Of a DNA stretch of 64,000 bases, positions 13,880-26,596 are shown one piece after another. A program made the position numbers and the translations under genes. Under the pieces are notes generated by a model. It worked only from the letters and a program-made list of their open reading frames with translations. It was not told the origin of the DNA and did no database searches. The stretch comes from Eopsaltria australis (Eukaryota; Chordata; Aves; Passeriformes; Petroicidae). Numbering within the stretch: position 1 is the first letter of the stretch; each line of letters begins with the position of its first letter. The DNA lies in the NCBI GenBank assembly GCA_034509425.1, contig JAVTVJ010000076.1:1798001-1862000 (forward strand). Direction: 5' to 3'.

Positions 13880-14350
13880 CTCTGTCCAGCCTGGAGAAGT
13901 ATGACAGATTCCAGCTGGCTATATTTCCAGGAATGCCCCTATCCCAAGGCACTCTGGCAGCGTCCCGTAGACACTTAGCCAGAGAAACTGCGGCCTGCGG
14001 TGTGGTGCAGGAACGGTCCAGGTTAGCTATCAGCTGAAGATGAATAACGAGAGGGCTCTTGGAGTGCCTTTAATTCTGAGTGGCTTTATTGCAGGGTCTT
14101 CACACAGAGGAGAGGCAGGAATCCAAGAGGCCGAGGGGCCCTCAGACACAGCCTTAAGAGTTGCCACGTACTACCAATCACCAGGGGGTTTGGGGGAGTA
14201 TAGGGAAGGTCCAGAGTCACTTGGTCCTATGGGATGGGGAAGGAAAGGGGCTCAGGAGATAACAGGGAATAGAGCAAAGGTTCTTGGGGGGAGGAAGGAG
14301 ATGATGGACACCAGCAGTGGCTACTCTGGTTTGTCCTGGGTTAAACCATG
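13880..14350 (-). mobile_element. Probable endogenous retrovirus LTR
   Basis: A GC-richer island in AT-rich DNA has LTR-like architecture on the minus strand. It has a TATA-like CCTATACTCC near 14193-14202 and a polyadenylation signal in GCAATAAAGCCACTCAG (AATAAA at about 14092-14087). These are followed by a U5-like segment with AGAGCCCTCTCGTTATTCAT and GATAGCTAACCTGGACCG. The upstream edge reads TGGTTTAACCCAGGACA near 14350, resembling terminal motifs of avian ERV LTRs. The edges are uncertain and I did not find a target-site duplication or a primer-binding site. Family assignment is not possible by eye. Confidence 0.5.
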
Positions 14351-14640
14351 GTCACTTCACCTTCCAGGGGTTTCCTAGCTCCTTTGGACTTTCTCCACCA
14401 GTTATCTTTCTCCTTTTCTAAGTCATCTCCCCCTGGGGTCTCTAAGAACACATCCACGGTAGCTACACTGTTCCTTATTTGTCTTCCTCAATTTATCTCA
14501 ATATTCTATATGCTGCTTTTATTTTTTTACATAGATACAGGACATCTTCTTTTCATATTTTGCCTCACTGGAATTTCTTTTGTAACCTTGACATTGACAC
14601 CTAAAATTTGGGGCACCCATTAATGCTCATCTTCTACTTG
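14351..14640 (-). other. Possible internal ERV remnant abutting the LTR
   Basis: Minus-strand sequence leading into the LTR edge keeps an open frame of roughly 55 codons that stops just at the TGGTTTAACCC edge. This arrangement suits the 3' end of a retroviral internal region next to a 3' LTR. I do not recognise the protein and the frame is closed by stops further upstream, so it may be unique DNA beside a solo LTR. Confidence 0.25.
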
Positions 14641-15059
14641 AAAGTAAATGTCATCCTCCCAGTCTTTGGGAGATTTCTAGGATTTCATATCTCTTTGAGT
14701 TTTCCTATCTGGGTTATTCAGTGATGTGTCTACACAGTTAGTTAAATGTCAGTCTAAAGTGATTTTTAAGCTGAGATTCAAGTGACATCCCTGGTGCTTA
14801 CACACACACTTAAGAGCATTTAAGAGTATTCATAACGGAAGCTCTGGAGCACTCAGGAGTGGCTTAGGCAGAAGGTGATCAGTAGAGGAGAACCAGGTTT
14901 TGGGAATTACTCTCCTGAGGGCCAAGGACCAGCCCACAGTGTGTGTGTAACACACCACACCAATCTTGTGACAAGCACTTAAGCCTACCTTTCACCCCAT
15001 AAAAAAGCACAAATCTGATGTCTCACTCTTTGTATACACATGAACATATTTCAAGCATT
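14641..15059. other. Intergenic sequence, no gene seen
   Basis: Short unique stretch between the LTR remnant and a CR1 fragment. Nothing recognisable. Confidence 0.5.
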
Positions 15060-15232
15060 GAAACAGGCTCCCCAGGATGTGGTGGAATCATCATCCCTGG
15101 AAACATTAAAATAGACATATGGGGGGCAAGGGGATGAGATTTACTGGTGGACTTGGCAATGCTGGATTAACATTTGGACTTGATGATCCTAGAGGTCTTT
15201 TCCAAAATAAAAAATTATGTGATTCTGTGATA
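15060..15232 (+). mobile_element. CR1 LINE, 3' fragment
   Basis: This fragment of about 170 bp includes CAGGCTCCCCAGGATGTGGT, GGAATCATCATCCCTGGA, GGACTTGATGATCCTAGAGG and TCTTTTCCAAAATAAA, and ends in TGATTCTGTGAT. These are the last segments of the CR1 consensus. It is 5'-truncated and in plus orientation. Confidence 0.9.
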
Positions 15233-18200
15233 CAAATGTTCACAGCATATGTGAGAAAGCCCAGGAAACACTTAAGAGTGAAGATTTTCATTTGCTAATC
15301 TTTAGGACGAAAATAAACGTATGCGGAGGTAAGCTTTGAATCCCTATTAAACAAAATCATAATGAGAATGTTGATTGCTTTGTTTTAGTCTAAAAAATTG
15401 ACTACATGGTAAGACTTGGCTTACAAACAAACAAATAAAAGCAGACGGTGATTTGAAACTACTACCCTGAAAAAAATGCAAATACACCACAAATGTCTGT
15501 AATATATTTAAAAGAAAGCTCATCTATTTCTTTTGCAGTGATAAATGCCTCATGCACTCCACTGTGATTTGGTTTTAAACTCCTACAATAGGAAAATAAA
15601 TTTAATAAATAGTCCCTGAACAGACACAGAACGCGATTGCAGTTCTTAAAAATCCAGACCTTTTCCCAATGTTCTGTGAGTAGATAGAGGACATGAGAAG
15701 GAAAGGACCACACAGTTCATGTCTTAGTTTAGCTGAGGAGGCCTTACTGTCAGTAAGGCTTCTCTAGTATCAAATAGCAATTAAGGACCAAAAATAAAAG
15801 AAAGATAAAGCTCCAGGCAGAGAAATTAGACTCCAAACTTTTGAAGAAATTGAGTTTTTGCTTTTCTCATTACTAATTACCCTGATATTTCTGAAGGCAT
15901 ATTATGGAATTACACTCCTCTCTTTTTAATCAATGTAGACATTGATTTGTGATTTAATCTGGAATGGGATTTATTAGTTTCTGAATGTCACCATTCTTTA
16001 GTGATAACAGAAATTCAGGAGAAACACAGCTGAGAGGTGGTCACAGAGCATGGCATAAATTAACTGTTCTTACAAACAAAACAAATTTGATCTAGTGTTC
16101 CAGAAACTGCTTTAAAATATTTTGCAACGAAAGAAGATGTTGCATATGGTTTTCAAAGTATTTCTCCCCAAATTGCAATGTAATTGCAATTCTTCTTTTG
16201 GTAAAATATTCCTCACCTAAAGCAATATATTTCACTGAATCAATTGCTGTGGATTTCTACACTGAAAGAATTTACTTTGGGATGTAGGCTTTTAGGTGGT
16301 TCAAAGACATGATGTGAATTCACATTGTTTTTAGCTGGAGTTGGGCTTTTTACCTACCACTCTGTTATGAATTATTCCCCTTAAATTGTCAACAGCAAAT
16401 AAACTGATTCAGCAGTATCTCTAGAGACATGTTTAGAAAATAATGTGCATACTAGTCTTTTCTCTGAGTGCTGCAGTTCATACTCTGCATTTCACTGCAT
16501 GCAGTATAATTATTCCAAATTCATGCCAGTCTATGTAAGAATATTAAGACTAATACAGATTTTGGAATGGGATGGAGAGGATTTCCAAACTAGAAAGTTG
16601 GCTTTGTTCTGTGGGGTTTCTTTGTTATTTGTTTAGTTGGTTGGGTTTTTGTTTTTTGTTGTTTTGGTTTGGTTTTGTGGGGGTTTTTTGGTTGCTTTTT
16701 TGCATGGTTTGGGGCTTATTGAGTAGTGGCTTTGTTGTTGTTGTTTGTTTGTTGGGGTGGTTTTAGCATTTAGCAGGGAAGGTATAACAAAATCTATTGG
16801 CTGGAAACAGAATGTAGTCAGACATGAGATAAGACATTTACTCCTTATCACAAAGGCAGAGCACTAGAAACCAAAGTGTTAAAGGATATAAAAAAATTCT
16901 CTGATTTTTTTTTTTTGCAGTTCAAGATTATATGTGAATCTACAATGGTAGGAGTAAAGTAGTTTCTTACAACATCTATAAAAATAACATTTAGGTATAT
17001 GATTCTAAGTTGAACAGTTTAGTTTTCTGTTGCTCAAGACTAGATTATTTTACTATTTCCTCTCAGATCTGTGTATGCCTCATCAATGAGATTGTGTGTG
17101 CTTCAAAAGACAAAGATCAAACTGTACCAGAATGTTATGTAACTAGGATATCATTAGTGTTAAGTTAATCCTTTAAAACAACAGAGAGGGAGGAGTAAAA
17201 GAGGGAGGAAGATTATAATTCAAGAGTTTGTATATAGACATGCCTGGTTTGTAGAAAAAACGCACTGGAAATATAGCTGTGTTTTGGAGAAAAAAAAAAT
17301 CCAATTTTCAGTCATATCACAGATTCTTTTTAATACTGTTCAAAAAGTACCTGACTCTACATAAACACCAACTATAACATGATGTAGACAATTGAGAAAC
17401 AAGCAAGTGTATTCTTCAGTGCTAAAATAAATTACATTTGTACAGGTAGAAAGCAAACCAAAGCTGATAAAAATGTTAAATTTTATGAAAAATCATTTTC
17501 AGTTCACATCAAAATAATAACTTTACATTCTCTATGTTTTAATAGTATAAGCAGCAACAACATAAAAAAGAACAAACGATCACAGAATGTTTGAAACCAG
17601 TTCTTCATAAGTTATTAGCAAATTAAAAAAAATAATTACAAGCACTTGTAGCCCACATAAATCTTTTGGAATTGGCACCATCTCTCTAAAACATCTATAT
17701 TCTATATAGATTTCTAATTACAAATACCACCAGCAGCTGCCATATAATCCTATTAGTACATGTAATATACATAGTATATTTGTTCCCATTTGGCAGATCG
17801 GAGTGACTTAATGATTATTGTTTGTTAGTACTGTCATTGCTCAGGTGAGACAAAACCAGCCATATACACCAATTCATCACCCAGATGAATTCTTTACTTA
17901 CCTTTATGCTTCACTGGTCTGTATCTCTTTTCCTTTTCACAGTATAAAATTGTAAGTGGCAATTGGAGAGATTTAAACTGAGGATATAACAATAAACCAC
18001 TGTAAAAAAAGTGAATTCAGGTAATTCAACTTAAGTCTTTACTAAATGAAGTGCACACTGAAATGGGTAGCAGATGAATGATTTTTTGCTCATGGAGAAT
18101 ATCGACTTAATTTTTGGGGATTCACTAAACTGCCAGAGAACTGTGACCTCTTGGTTATTTTTGGACATGTTCACTCACATCCCCTAACACGCTTAGTTAG

Positions 18201-21200
18201 AGGATGACTTTCCCATTGGGATACCAGATAGAGTAGGAATAATAAAGATGAATGGTAGGAAGGATCTATTCACCAAGCCTAGCTTCAGGAATGAACCTAA
18301 TAAAATCCATCTGCTGTTTGATTCAAAAGAGAGTGGGAAGAATATCCTGTCATTATCATTCTCTGCAGAACAAATAGTCAAAATCTAAACTTCGGTGGTC
18401 ACTATCCAACCTTGATTATCTTTATATGGATATAAATCTGGAATGATTCCATTGACCCCAGTAGATTAAGGGCAAATGCCAGCAAAGCACTTCAGCACTT
18501 AAAATTATTCAGTGTAATACATGTGTTTTTTTCTCTAGTGTGGAGGTCAGGACCTTTTGTTAAATATCCAACCTTGCTGTGGAGTTTATGAGAAGAGTTA
18601 GTGTCCAAGAAAGCAACACAACAAGGAAAGAGATGTCTAGGAATACTCTATTTGAGCCAACATGGAAATGCAATGTGCAGAAAATCCTAATTTTTCATTG
18701 GGATCAATTTTTGGAGACAACTTTTCATTTTGTTTCAAAGATGGGTCAGGTCACCTTTGTAAAAGATGGCTGGAGGAAGATAAAATAGATCCCTTTTACT
18801 GCAGTCTCAGAGAAGCAGGAACCTTAAGTTTAATTCCTCCACCTATCCAAGAAGACTCAATCTCTCCTTTCCAGAATGGGGTCTGAGAACTCCAGATGGA
18901 AGACAAGATTTCTGCAGATAAAAAGTTATCTAAGGACACTTTCTCCTGTCACTAAAATACTTTTCAGGGAAGCATTTAAATTTTTTTTTAGCACAGACAA
19001 AATGTTGCCTTCACTTCTTTGGAGGTAAAATACCTTGTATTTACTCCCGAGACTTTTAAAGTATTTTATATTAAATGGTCATGTATGATCTCTAATTTTA
19101 CTCAGTGTATGTCTTATCAGGTTGCATTGCTCCTTTTCCACCGCAATACTCTTGAATTTGTTCCTGTCCTGTGAAGTTACCTTAGGGAAATAAACAGAGG
19201 GTATCCCAACACTGAGTCATTGGAGCGCTTTCCAGGCAGGAAACTACACTGGGCATTCTGTGTACTTCTTTGTGTGATATGCAGGGATTTGACCTAGAAA
19301 CTTGTGTTTTCTGCATCCCTGATGGGTTTTAACATGAGTTAGGTACAAAGAACCTTCGATGTGTGATGATCAGGTTAGTTTTGAGCATACACAGACATAC
19401 TATGCTAGATGCTGGAGTAAAGTGGCATTTGAATAGTTGTTTTAAAATTGAGTTTAAAATGTAGGCATTAAATTCTACTGAAATCCTAACTTTAGGCTTC
19501 AAAGTCTTTTTCTAGGGGGGTCAGCCCTGACACTGGTCTTGAATACAATAAAAATGTTGTGGTCACATTACTAATCCTGAGCATAGTGCTCTGATTTCCT
19601 TAAGGAACTGACTCTTTTTTATGCTGTCTGTTGCTGTCATCTTTCATCCTCTCACCTCATAAATGATGTATGAAACAGAATAACAAGGTTGCACACTTTC
19701 CTTTAAAGAACTTACACCCACAGCTATGCTGTTTTTCAGTTTGGTCTTGCACACTAAAGAAAACATTCCCAGGGGAACTCCTCTATCATCCAGAGCAAGA
19801 ATCATGGATTGGCCTTCCTGTTTACTCTCTTTTGGTATGCTATTCTCCCAGTTTTTAACAAAAGTTTTCCTTTTACCAACACAGCAACTGAATAAACATC
19901 CAAACAAACATAACTTTTTTTTTTCTTTTAGAACTTATAACAGTTTTCTAATTAACATTTAATTTCTATCTCACTTTTGTAGCTGGAAATCAATGGAGGA
20001 AGCCAGCACCTTGTGATCAGCCAGGCTCCCATGAAATATCAACAAGTGATTTGTGGACTGTGGTCTAAAAATCTCTGGTCTAAGGTATCTGCATGAGTCT
20101 AGGCACCAAATGTTCAGATAGAAGGACAAGGAAGCACATCTTCAAAGTCATGCAATCATTCTTCAGAGACAATTTAAAAATACAGTTCTTCAGTATTGCA
20201 AAGACTTCTTCCCAACTGGTCTGCCAGAGTGACTCACTTTATTTTGAAAGCACAGATCCAGAGGTGATTACACCATCTTTCTTTAGGGTTGGCCTCAAGC
20301 ACTAAAGAAATGAGATTTTTTGAGGTCCCTGTGGTCAAGAATGACAAGAGTTTTAAATCCTTTAATTCCCTTTCTGGCAGCAGCACTAAATTGGAGGCAA
20401 ATTTCAAGCCATTCAGTTGGTACTTGCACATTCTTTAGTTACATTGAAAAATGTTCATGGTTGTAACTTTTGCATTTATGTCTGAAAACCCTTGCCACTA
20501 TATCTTAATGTCCTAACAGAGACTGGTATACAAACAGCATAATGAAGCCATCATGTCTGTCATTCATTTTTTTTGTCTCTTGTGTCAAACCCACTGGCTT
20601 CTTCCAGAGAACTTTCCAGTCTTGCAAATCTCCCACTAGAGTCATGTGGATTATTACTACAGGCATTACACTATTTATGCCTTCTTCTCCAGAAAACCTT
20701 TCCTTCCTTTGTTGAAATTCAAAGACATCATAAAAAATGGTGCTGATGCATTTCAGTCTGCACAATTAAAGTGGATTCTGCCTTCTTTAAATGCCCCTAA
20801 GGTTGCTCGTCTTTCATTAAAAGTACACTGACTCTGAGAGAGTACTGTCTCAGCAGGGTCCATCCATGGTTCCCTGTGCAATTAAAGTTTCTGCTGTGGC
20901 TAATAGGTATGCCAAAGATACATGACTCCTCTGAAAGTGAGAGTGAGCAAAAGTGTTTCAAATTTGAATTGCACAACATTAGGACTTTAGGCATGCATTC
21001 AGGGCACATGGTGCATCTTCATACCCATATCATCATGACAGTATACATGAACATTGTCAGGAAGCTCTGAGCAATAGCTATGGCCAGGATGGTGCAGTTT
21101 GAGAGCAGTAGAGGTATATTTATGCTGAGCTTGACAGTTTCTATTTTTCACTCCTTTTTACTAGTTTTGTATTTAAGGAAACATTTTTATGTTTGTCTGT

Positions 21201-22634
21201 ATAATCCTTATTTCCACTGCTGATTATTTCACAGTGCAGTGAAACCCACAGATTTTAGCAGGAATACAATTATATTAATTGTCCACCACCATAAGAAAAC
21301 ACTACAGGGGACCTAAAATGCTAGGGAAAGATCAAGGTGGAGGATGTTCTTGTATGAACATTGGTCAATAGTGTGAAGTACAAGAGAACAGGTAGTAATA
21401 GAATCCCTTTGAAATTAACATTAACTATCTCAGTACACTCTGTTTATATTAAAACAATATTGTACTGATGGGAGACAAATATTATCATATAAGTCTTCCA
21501 CAAACAACATTTAAGTGGTCTAAACTCCCTTAATAAGAATGTTTTTATCACAGGCTGATTGGACATGCTTTTCCCTTAAATGTGGGTTGTAGCCTGTGAC
21601 AGAAGATGCTTTCTCCTGAAGACATGGACAACTAGGGAATGATGAGACATGCTAGTACTGCGAACCAAGAGGGCAAAACTGAGCTCTAGTCTGGGAACCG
21701 TGCAGCTGCATAGAACTGAATCTGTGCTGATCAGTCGTGTGAGGAGGCAAGAACTGCATAAGGGCAATAAGGACCTTCAGTCATGCCTTAATGTAGGGGT
21801 CTGCCTTCTGGAGTAGAGCTGTTTTGTGTCCTGCCTGTTCATGCGATAGGCAAAGCTGATAAATGACTGTACCTGACAAAACAAGCATGCCCAGACTGCA
21901 ATTGGATAACACTACCTGGCTCTAGAGTCACTAAAATATCTCTGTGAGGTGCTGGTCTGGATTCAGTTATCTATTACTTTTCATTTTTAAATGTTGTTGA
22001 GCAGCAAATTGGGGTGCAACACATAATAGTTAAAAAAGCATCCCAAAGGACTGGAAAATGCTCGTTGCTAAAGTATGTGAATGTGCTTTCATCTTTTACT
22101 TGTTTGAGCAAATATTTATTATTTTGAACATGGGGGAGAAAAAGGAGGTATGAATTTTGATTACAAAATATTTGTTATCTTTGAAGAAACAAGATTAAAG
22201 GTTTTGAAAATAAAATATAGCAGCCTTATTTCAAGGCTCCCTTCCTTGAGGCTGTCTTCTTTATAAGGCTACATCAACTCAACTTTGAATTGAAGTACAT
22301 TACACATCATTTCATGCTATCCTTCAATAAAATAAAACAAACCCATAGAAGTTTGGCACCTGAGGACAGCTATGTCATGAAGAAGAGAGCCAATAGAGTG
22401 TGCGTTTAGGGTCTGACTTACAAGTTCTATGTAACTATACCTATCAAAAATTATTTAGCTACTATTCAAACTTTAAAACTCTTCCCTGCCTGTATTAAAA
22501 AAGTGCTGTGACAGTATGAAGTGCACTAAACTGAACTACCTTGATATAGGAAAAAAAAATGAGGAATCCCCTTGTTTCTTCTGTGAGTTGCTAAGAAACA
22601 GAGATTCTGTTGGTTCCTATCTCATTAGGTCTTC
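15233..22634. other. Distal 3' UTR or intergenic sequence, no gene seen
   Basis: About 7.4 kb of AT-rich DNA downstream of the first candidate GRM5 poly(A) signal. Part could be distal 3' UTR. It contains a T/G-rich low-complexity block (16622-16770). Open frames are under 90 codons and not recognisable. Confidence 0.5.
16622..16770. repeat. T/G-rich low-complexity block
   Basis: Irregular mixture of GGTTTTG, TTTGG and TTG units almost free of A and C on the plus strand over about 150 bases. Open frames across it are low-complexity artefacts. It is probably a degenerate simple repeat. Confidence 0.75.
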
Positions 22635-23934
22635 TTTATTTGAACCTTTACTCTGTATTGCTTTGAATGTATTTTTTCTTTTTTTTTTTTTTGTCGCTGT
22701 TCATAGCTGCAAGGCATCAGCAGCGAAACAAAGTTTACAATTGTTGCTTATTAAAGAGTAGCTTAATCACCTCTAAGCAGACTTTGACACAGGGTTTTCC
22801 CCCTATATATATTAATTATGGTTATGACAACCTTTCCCACTGACAGTTAGCATCCGTCATAATCCACAGAATTCTGTCATTCAAAGGATGGAGAAAATCC
22901 TTAACATGTTTACCTCTTTGTTACAAGCAAAGATGGGAATCTGAGTAAGTATTTTAACTGGTAACATTATCACGAGAACGTCCATAAAAATGTGTTAATT
23001 TCAATAGGGAGTGCAGCTATAATATAGCTTGGTAGTGCTGCTAGAAAGAGAATATTCATCTCAACAACTTGCCCTGATAAGGGAATTACAAAACAGTACT
23101 CCAGAAAATATTTTTTGCTACTTCATTATTAGTTGGCAACATGGTGAAATAGTCAGGAAATCTTCCTTGGGTTTTGTTGTTGTGAAGGTGAATCCAATGT
23201 TAACAAATTGAACTTTTGATACTGATAGAAGAGAATTTCATAAACAAATGTGTAGATTGAGAAGTCACTTGTAAAGCCCTCCACATTGCAGTCACTCACT
23301 GCAAAGCCTCAGCTTAGTGTTATCCACGTGTAACGTATCACAGACACAATATTCTTCAGCAAAAAGTTTCGTAGTTATTGAACATACATTACTGCTTTTT
23401 GAGATCTTCATAGAAAAAAAAGAAAGAAAGCTTGACATGTTGGTCCCAGATTTGAGTCTGTTAGAAAATGTACATTCAATGTTTGGTCTTCTATTCTTGA
23501 TAAAAGGTCAAGGTTCACTTCTGGGTAAGGGATCAGAGTAAACAAACAAACCATTGTACAGTTGTTTACAATCTAGTTCCCCCCTGTCCCCTATATTGTA
23601 CACACAGTTCATTGTAATACTAAAGCAAAGCACTTGGTATGTAACTGGATTAACAGACTCCTTATAAGCCCTCAAAAATAGATTCAGTGTTTCTGAAAAG
23701 CCCATGTTTTTTTAAGGCCACGATAATCTGCCAAGAGTCATTTTGTCTTTAAATCAGCATAATTAATCTGATGTTTCCACTTCTCAAGTAATTCCTCTTC
23801 TTCCCTTCTGTTTCTCACAAGATGACCCAATGCCTCTCACTCTGTCTGCGTAAACACTGGAGATCTTGAAGACTTGGCTGTCCTCTCACTACTTGCTTGT
23901 AGTTGTTGAGATCCAATGTTTTCTTGAACTACAT
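22635..23934 (-). other. GRM5: Candidate proximal GRM5 3' UTR
   Basis: The sequence after the GRM5 stop codon must begin the 3' UTR. Reading the minus strand from 23934, the first canonical AATAAA I find is at 22640-22635 (plus strand TTTATT), about 1.3 kb after the stop. I found no ATTAAA earlier. Further AATAAA hexamers lie downstream, so the mature mRNA could extend well past this point; mammalian GRM5 has a long 3' UTR. The end is a guess; the start is secure. Confidence 0.4.
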
Positions 23935-24757
23935 TCACAGCGAAGAAGAACTTTGAGTATAATCTCTGATGAGGAGTGTGTCATATTTGGGGGAGGATGG
24001 GATACAGAGAGCTGATTCAGAAGCTGGAGAGCTGGGAGATGCACTTCCAGAATCGATGGAGTCTCTAAAAGGGGAAGGAGGAGTTAAAGCCACCAACTCC
24101 TCCAGGTCTTGCTTGGCTGTTGGGGTCTCTGAAGTGCCTTCTTTGATGCTGTCATTTGAAGGTTTCCTAGCAGGCTGTGAAGCGCCATTGACTTCAATGG
24201 CAGGAAGTGGTTGGATCTCTGCAAGCGTGGTCATTGTTGTAGGGAGCTGGATTTCCCGTGGGATCAGGTATGAAGAGCAGAGAGGAGCAGCCCCCATTGT
24301 CCCTGGAGTAGATGTTGAAAGCATCATATTGTTAAGCTCACTGATATTGGCCGTGAAGCGAGTAACAACACTACTGATCTGCTCCATGAGGGAGCCTTGA
24401 GAGGAGCTACTTCGCTGAGGAGGTTCTGACTGGAAGGTAGGGGCTTCATCTTCTGTTCGGCTGACAGAGGCAGTTCTGTGGCTCAAAGTGCTGATTGGTG
24501 AGGGAGTCTGTGGTCGGTACTGAGCTGGATATTGCTCTTCGGCTTCCGAAACGTCATAAAGCGTTTTGGCACTAGCCTCGGGAAATGTAGCGCTGCTACT
24601 GTGTCGGCTACTATCTGTGCTTTTAGAAAAAGGCTTGATCACTGCAGTTTGGTTGGGGTTCTCCTTTTTGTTGATGTGGACTGACAACCGCTGCCAAAGG
24701 TGTGCTCCTCGGCTGCTTTTCTCGTTCTGAGCCCAGGAAACTGATTTCCCATTAGAG
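23935..24757 (-). CDS. GRM5: GRM5 terminal coding exon: long cytoplasmic tail
   Basis: This exon encodes about 273 residues, from SSNGKSVSWAQNEKSSRG to the C-terminus YTQSSSSL, with stop TGA at 23937-23935. The acceptor is TTTGTGTTTACAG (AG at 24759-24758). HLWQRLSVHINKKENPNQ is the membrane-proximal calmodulin and Siah-1 binding segment; the serine in QRLS corresponds to the PKC site known as S901. SSSSQGSLMEQISSVVTRFT is a conserved central block. TPPSPFR, at 24064-24084, is the Homer EVH1 ligand that links the receptor to Shank and IP3 receptors at the postsynaptic density. The final SSSL is a PDZ ligand. The segment after VIKPFSKSTDS is short and serine-rich, where mammals have glycine/alanine-rich expansions. 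A 143-codon open frame on the opposite strand (23969-24400) is a shadow. Confidence 0.97.
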
Positions 24758-26538
24758 CTGTAAACACAAATGAGATAAGATGGTAACTTGCATCAAAGTT
24801 AAAAATACAATCACTGTACCTATACCAAGGATATATGGTATTTCAGAGTTTATATTCACCATAAAGCTGACTGTAATTTCATCTATATCTATCCATTGCA
24901 ACATCTGTATCTATCATTTATACCTGTATATTCTAGGAAAACAAGCAGTGTGTCAGCTCATTTCACTGGCCAGTTGCGCACCCAGCCATCACCTGTCCTG
25001 TGCTAGTTCATGGCCACTGCAGATCCCTATGATGAGGCCTTTGGGGCATAAGCAGTGTCCATCCTGGGGGAGGGAGAAGCTTGATGGCTTCTCTTCTGTT
25101 GGATTGGGGTCAGGAAGAGGGCCTGTGAGACTGAAGGATGCATAGAGGAGTGAGGAAGAATTAAATGCTTGAAGAGAGTAACTGAGAAACTTGGACTGGC
25201 TAGGTTGTGTGGGCTGGCCTGGGAGATTTCAGAAGTAAGGAGCTTGGCATAGTGTTCTGAACATGGATTCCTGGTATGGGGAAGGGATTGTAGACTGGGA
25301 GATGAAGAAGCGTAATCTGTTAAGGCTGGGGAAAAAAGTCAGTTTATATCCTACTAGTTGGAAGCATTGGAGCAATACACAGAAAGGGGCTATGCTGGTT
25401 GTAGGTAGAACGATGCTTCTAATGGGTAACTTCTTCTTCATTGAAGTACTTGGCAAGCTACCTGCCACTAGATTAAAGAAATAATTTATTTTTTATTTTA
25501 ATTGCAGGTCAGCTCAGAGAATGAAACTATGTTCCTAGTAGGAAAGAAATACCAGGCAAGCTATGCAAGCAGCTCCTCAGGGTAACCTTAGTTTGTAGAC
25601 AGCAATAAACATTTTGCTCCACTTTTCTGCAAAATGAGTCCTCTTCGGGTAAATTCTCTTCAGATCCCATCATACTCTACTCTTTATCAAGATTGCTTAT
25701 TTGTCTTCTCTTGATACCTAAGAAAAGCCAGCTGTGGTGCTTATAAACACACAGTATTTCCTTTTACATTTTCCTCAGTCTGATGAGCTGGTGTTCACAC
25801 ATACATTAACATTTGGTTCTTGGAAATAAGCAAGATATTAGAAATATTTCTCAGCTGAAACAGACAATGACTCTGAAATGATGGTGACAGAAAAAACAGT
25901 CTCCACATACAAATAAACATGATTTATATATAAAATGCATCAAAACTTTAAACAATTTTCTTTGATCTCCAAAACATTTGCTATAGCCATTTAGGATTTT
26001 TGAAAAGACAACAACACTGGAGACCCTGGCAGATTATTGCAAATTTGTATTTTGTTTGCTTTTTAAGTCTGTAATAAATATCCTCACATGTTAGCCTGCA
26101 GCATAACAGTTTGCAAAGCACACTACTAAATGCAGATGACTATATACCAGCCTTCATGTGGAGGCTTCCTCCAAACTATCAATTTAAAAGCTCTTCTGGT
26201 CATCTAAAAAAAAAAGTTGCATGCTGAGTGTAAAACAGAACCTCGTAGGTTCACATCCGTGATTACGTTACATGAAATTAGGATGGATCATGTAACACAA
26301 CACATGCCAACAATTTTCCCCTTCACAAGCAGCATGACAGAATCCAGTAGACAAACACAATGTAAAACAATGGATACTTTAAGAGAGGGAGGACTGGGAA
26401 ATGATCTGTACAAGTACATATGGGTTAACCCCTTTGCTGCTATGATCACCAGGATCATTGGTTATTTGGATCTTGGAAGTTGACTGTTAGGCCCCTACCC
26501 CCAAAATGCGAGGAAAAACAGCTGGTGGCTTGCAAATT

Positions 26539-26596
26539 GCTGTACAGACAATCCCTTTCTTCTGCTGTACAGACAATCCCTTTCTTCTGCTGTACC
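26539..26596. repeat. Tandem duplication, 25-bp unit, about 2.3 copies
   Basis: The unit starting GCTGTACAGACAATCCCTTT is repeated perfectly at 26539 and 26564, and a partial third copy GCTGTAC begins at 26589. It lies in the last GRM5 intron. Confidence 0.9.

Noticed and set aside
23969..24400. 143-codon plus-strand open frame
   Set aside because: It is antisense to the GRM5 terminal exon, whose minus-strand frame is clearly the real protein.
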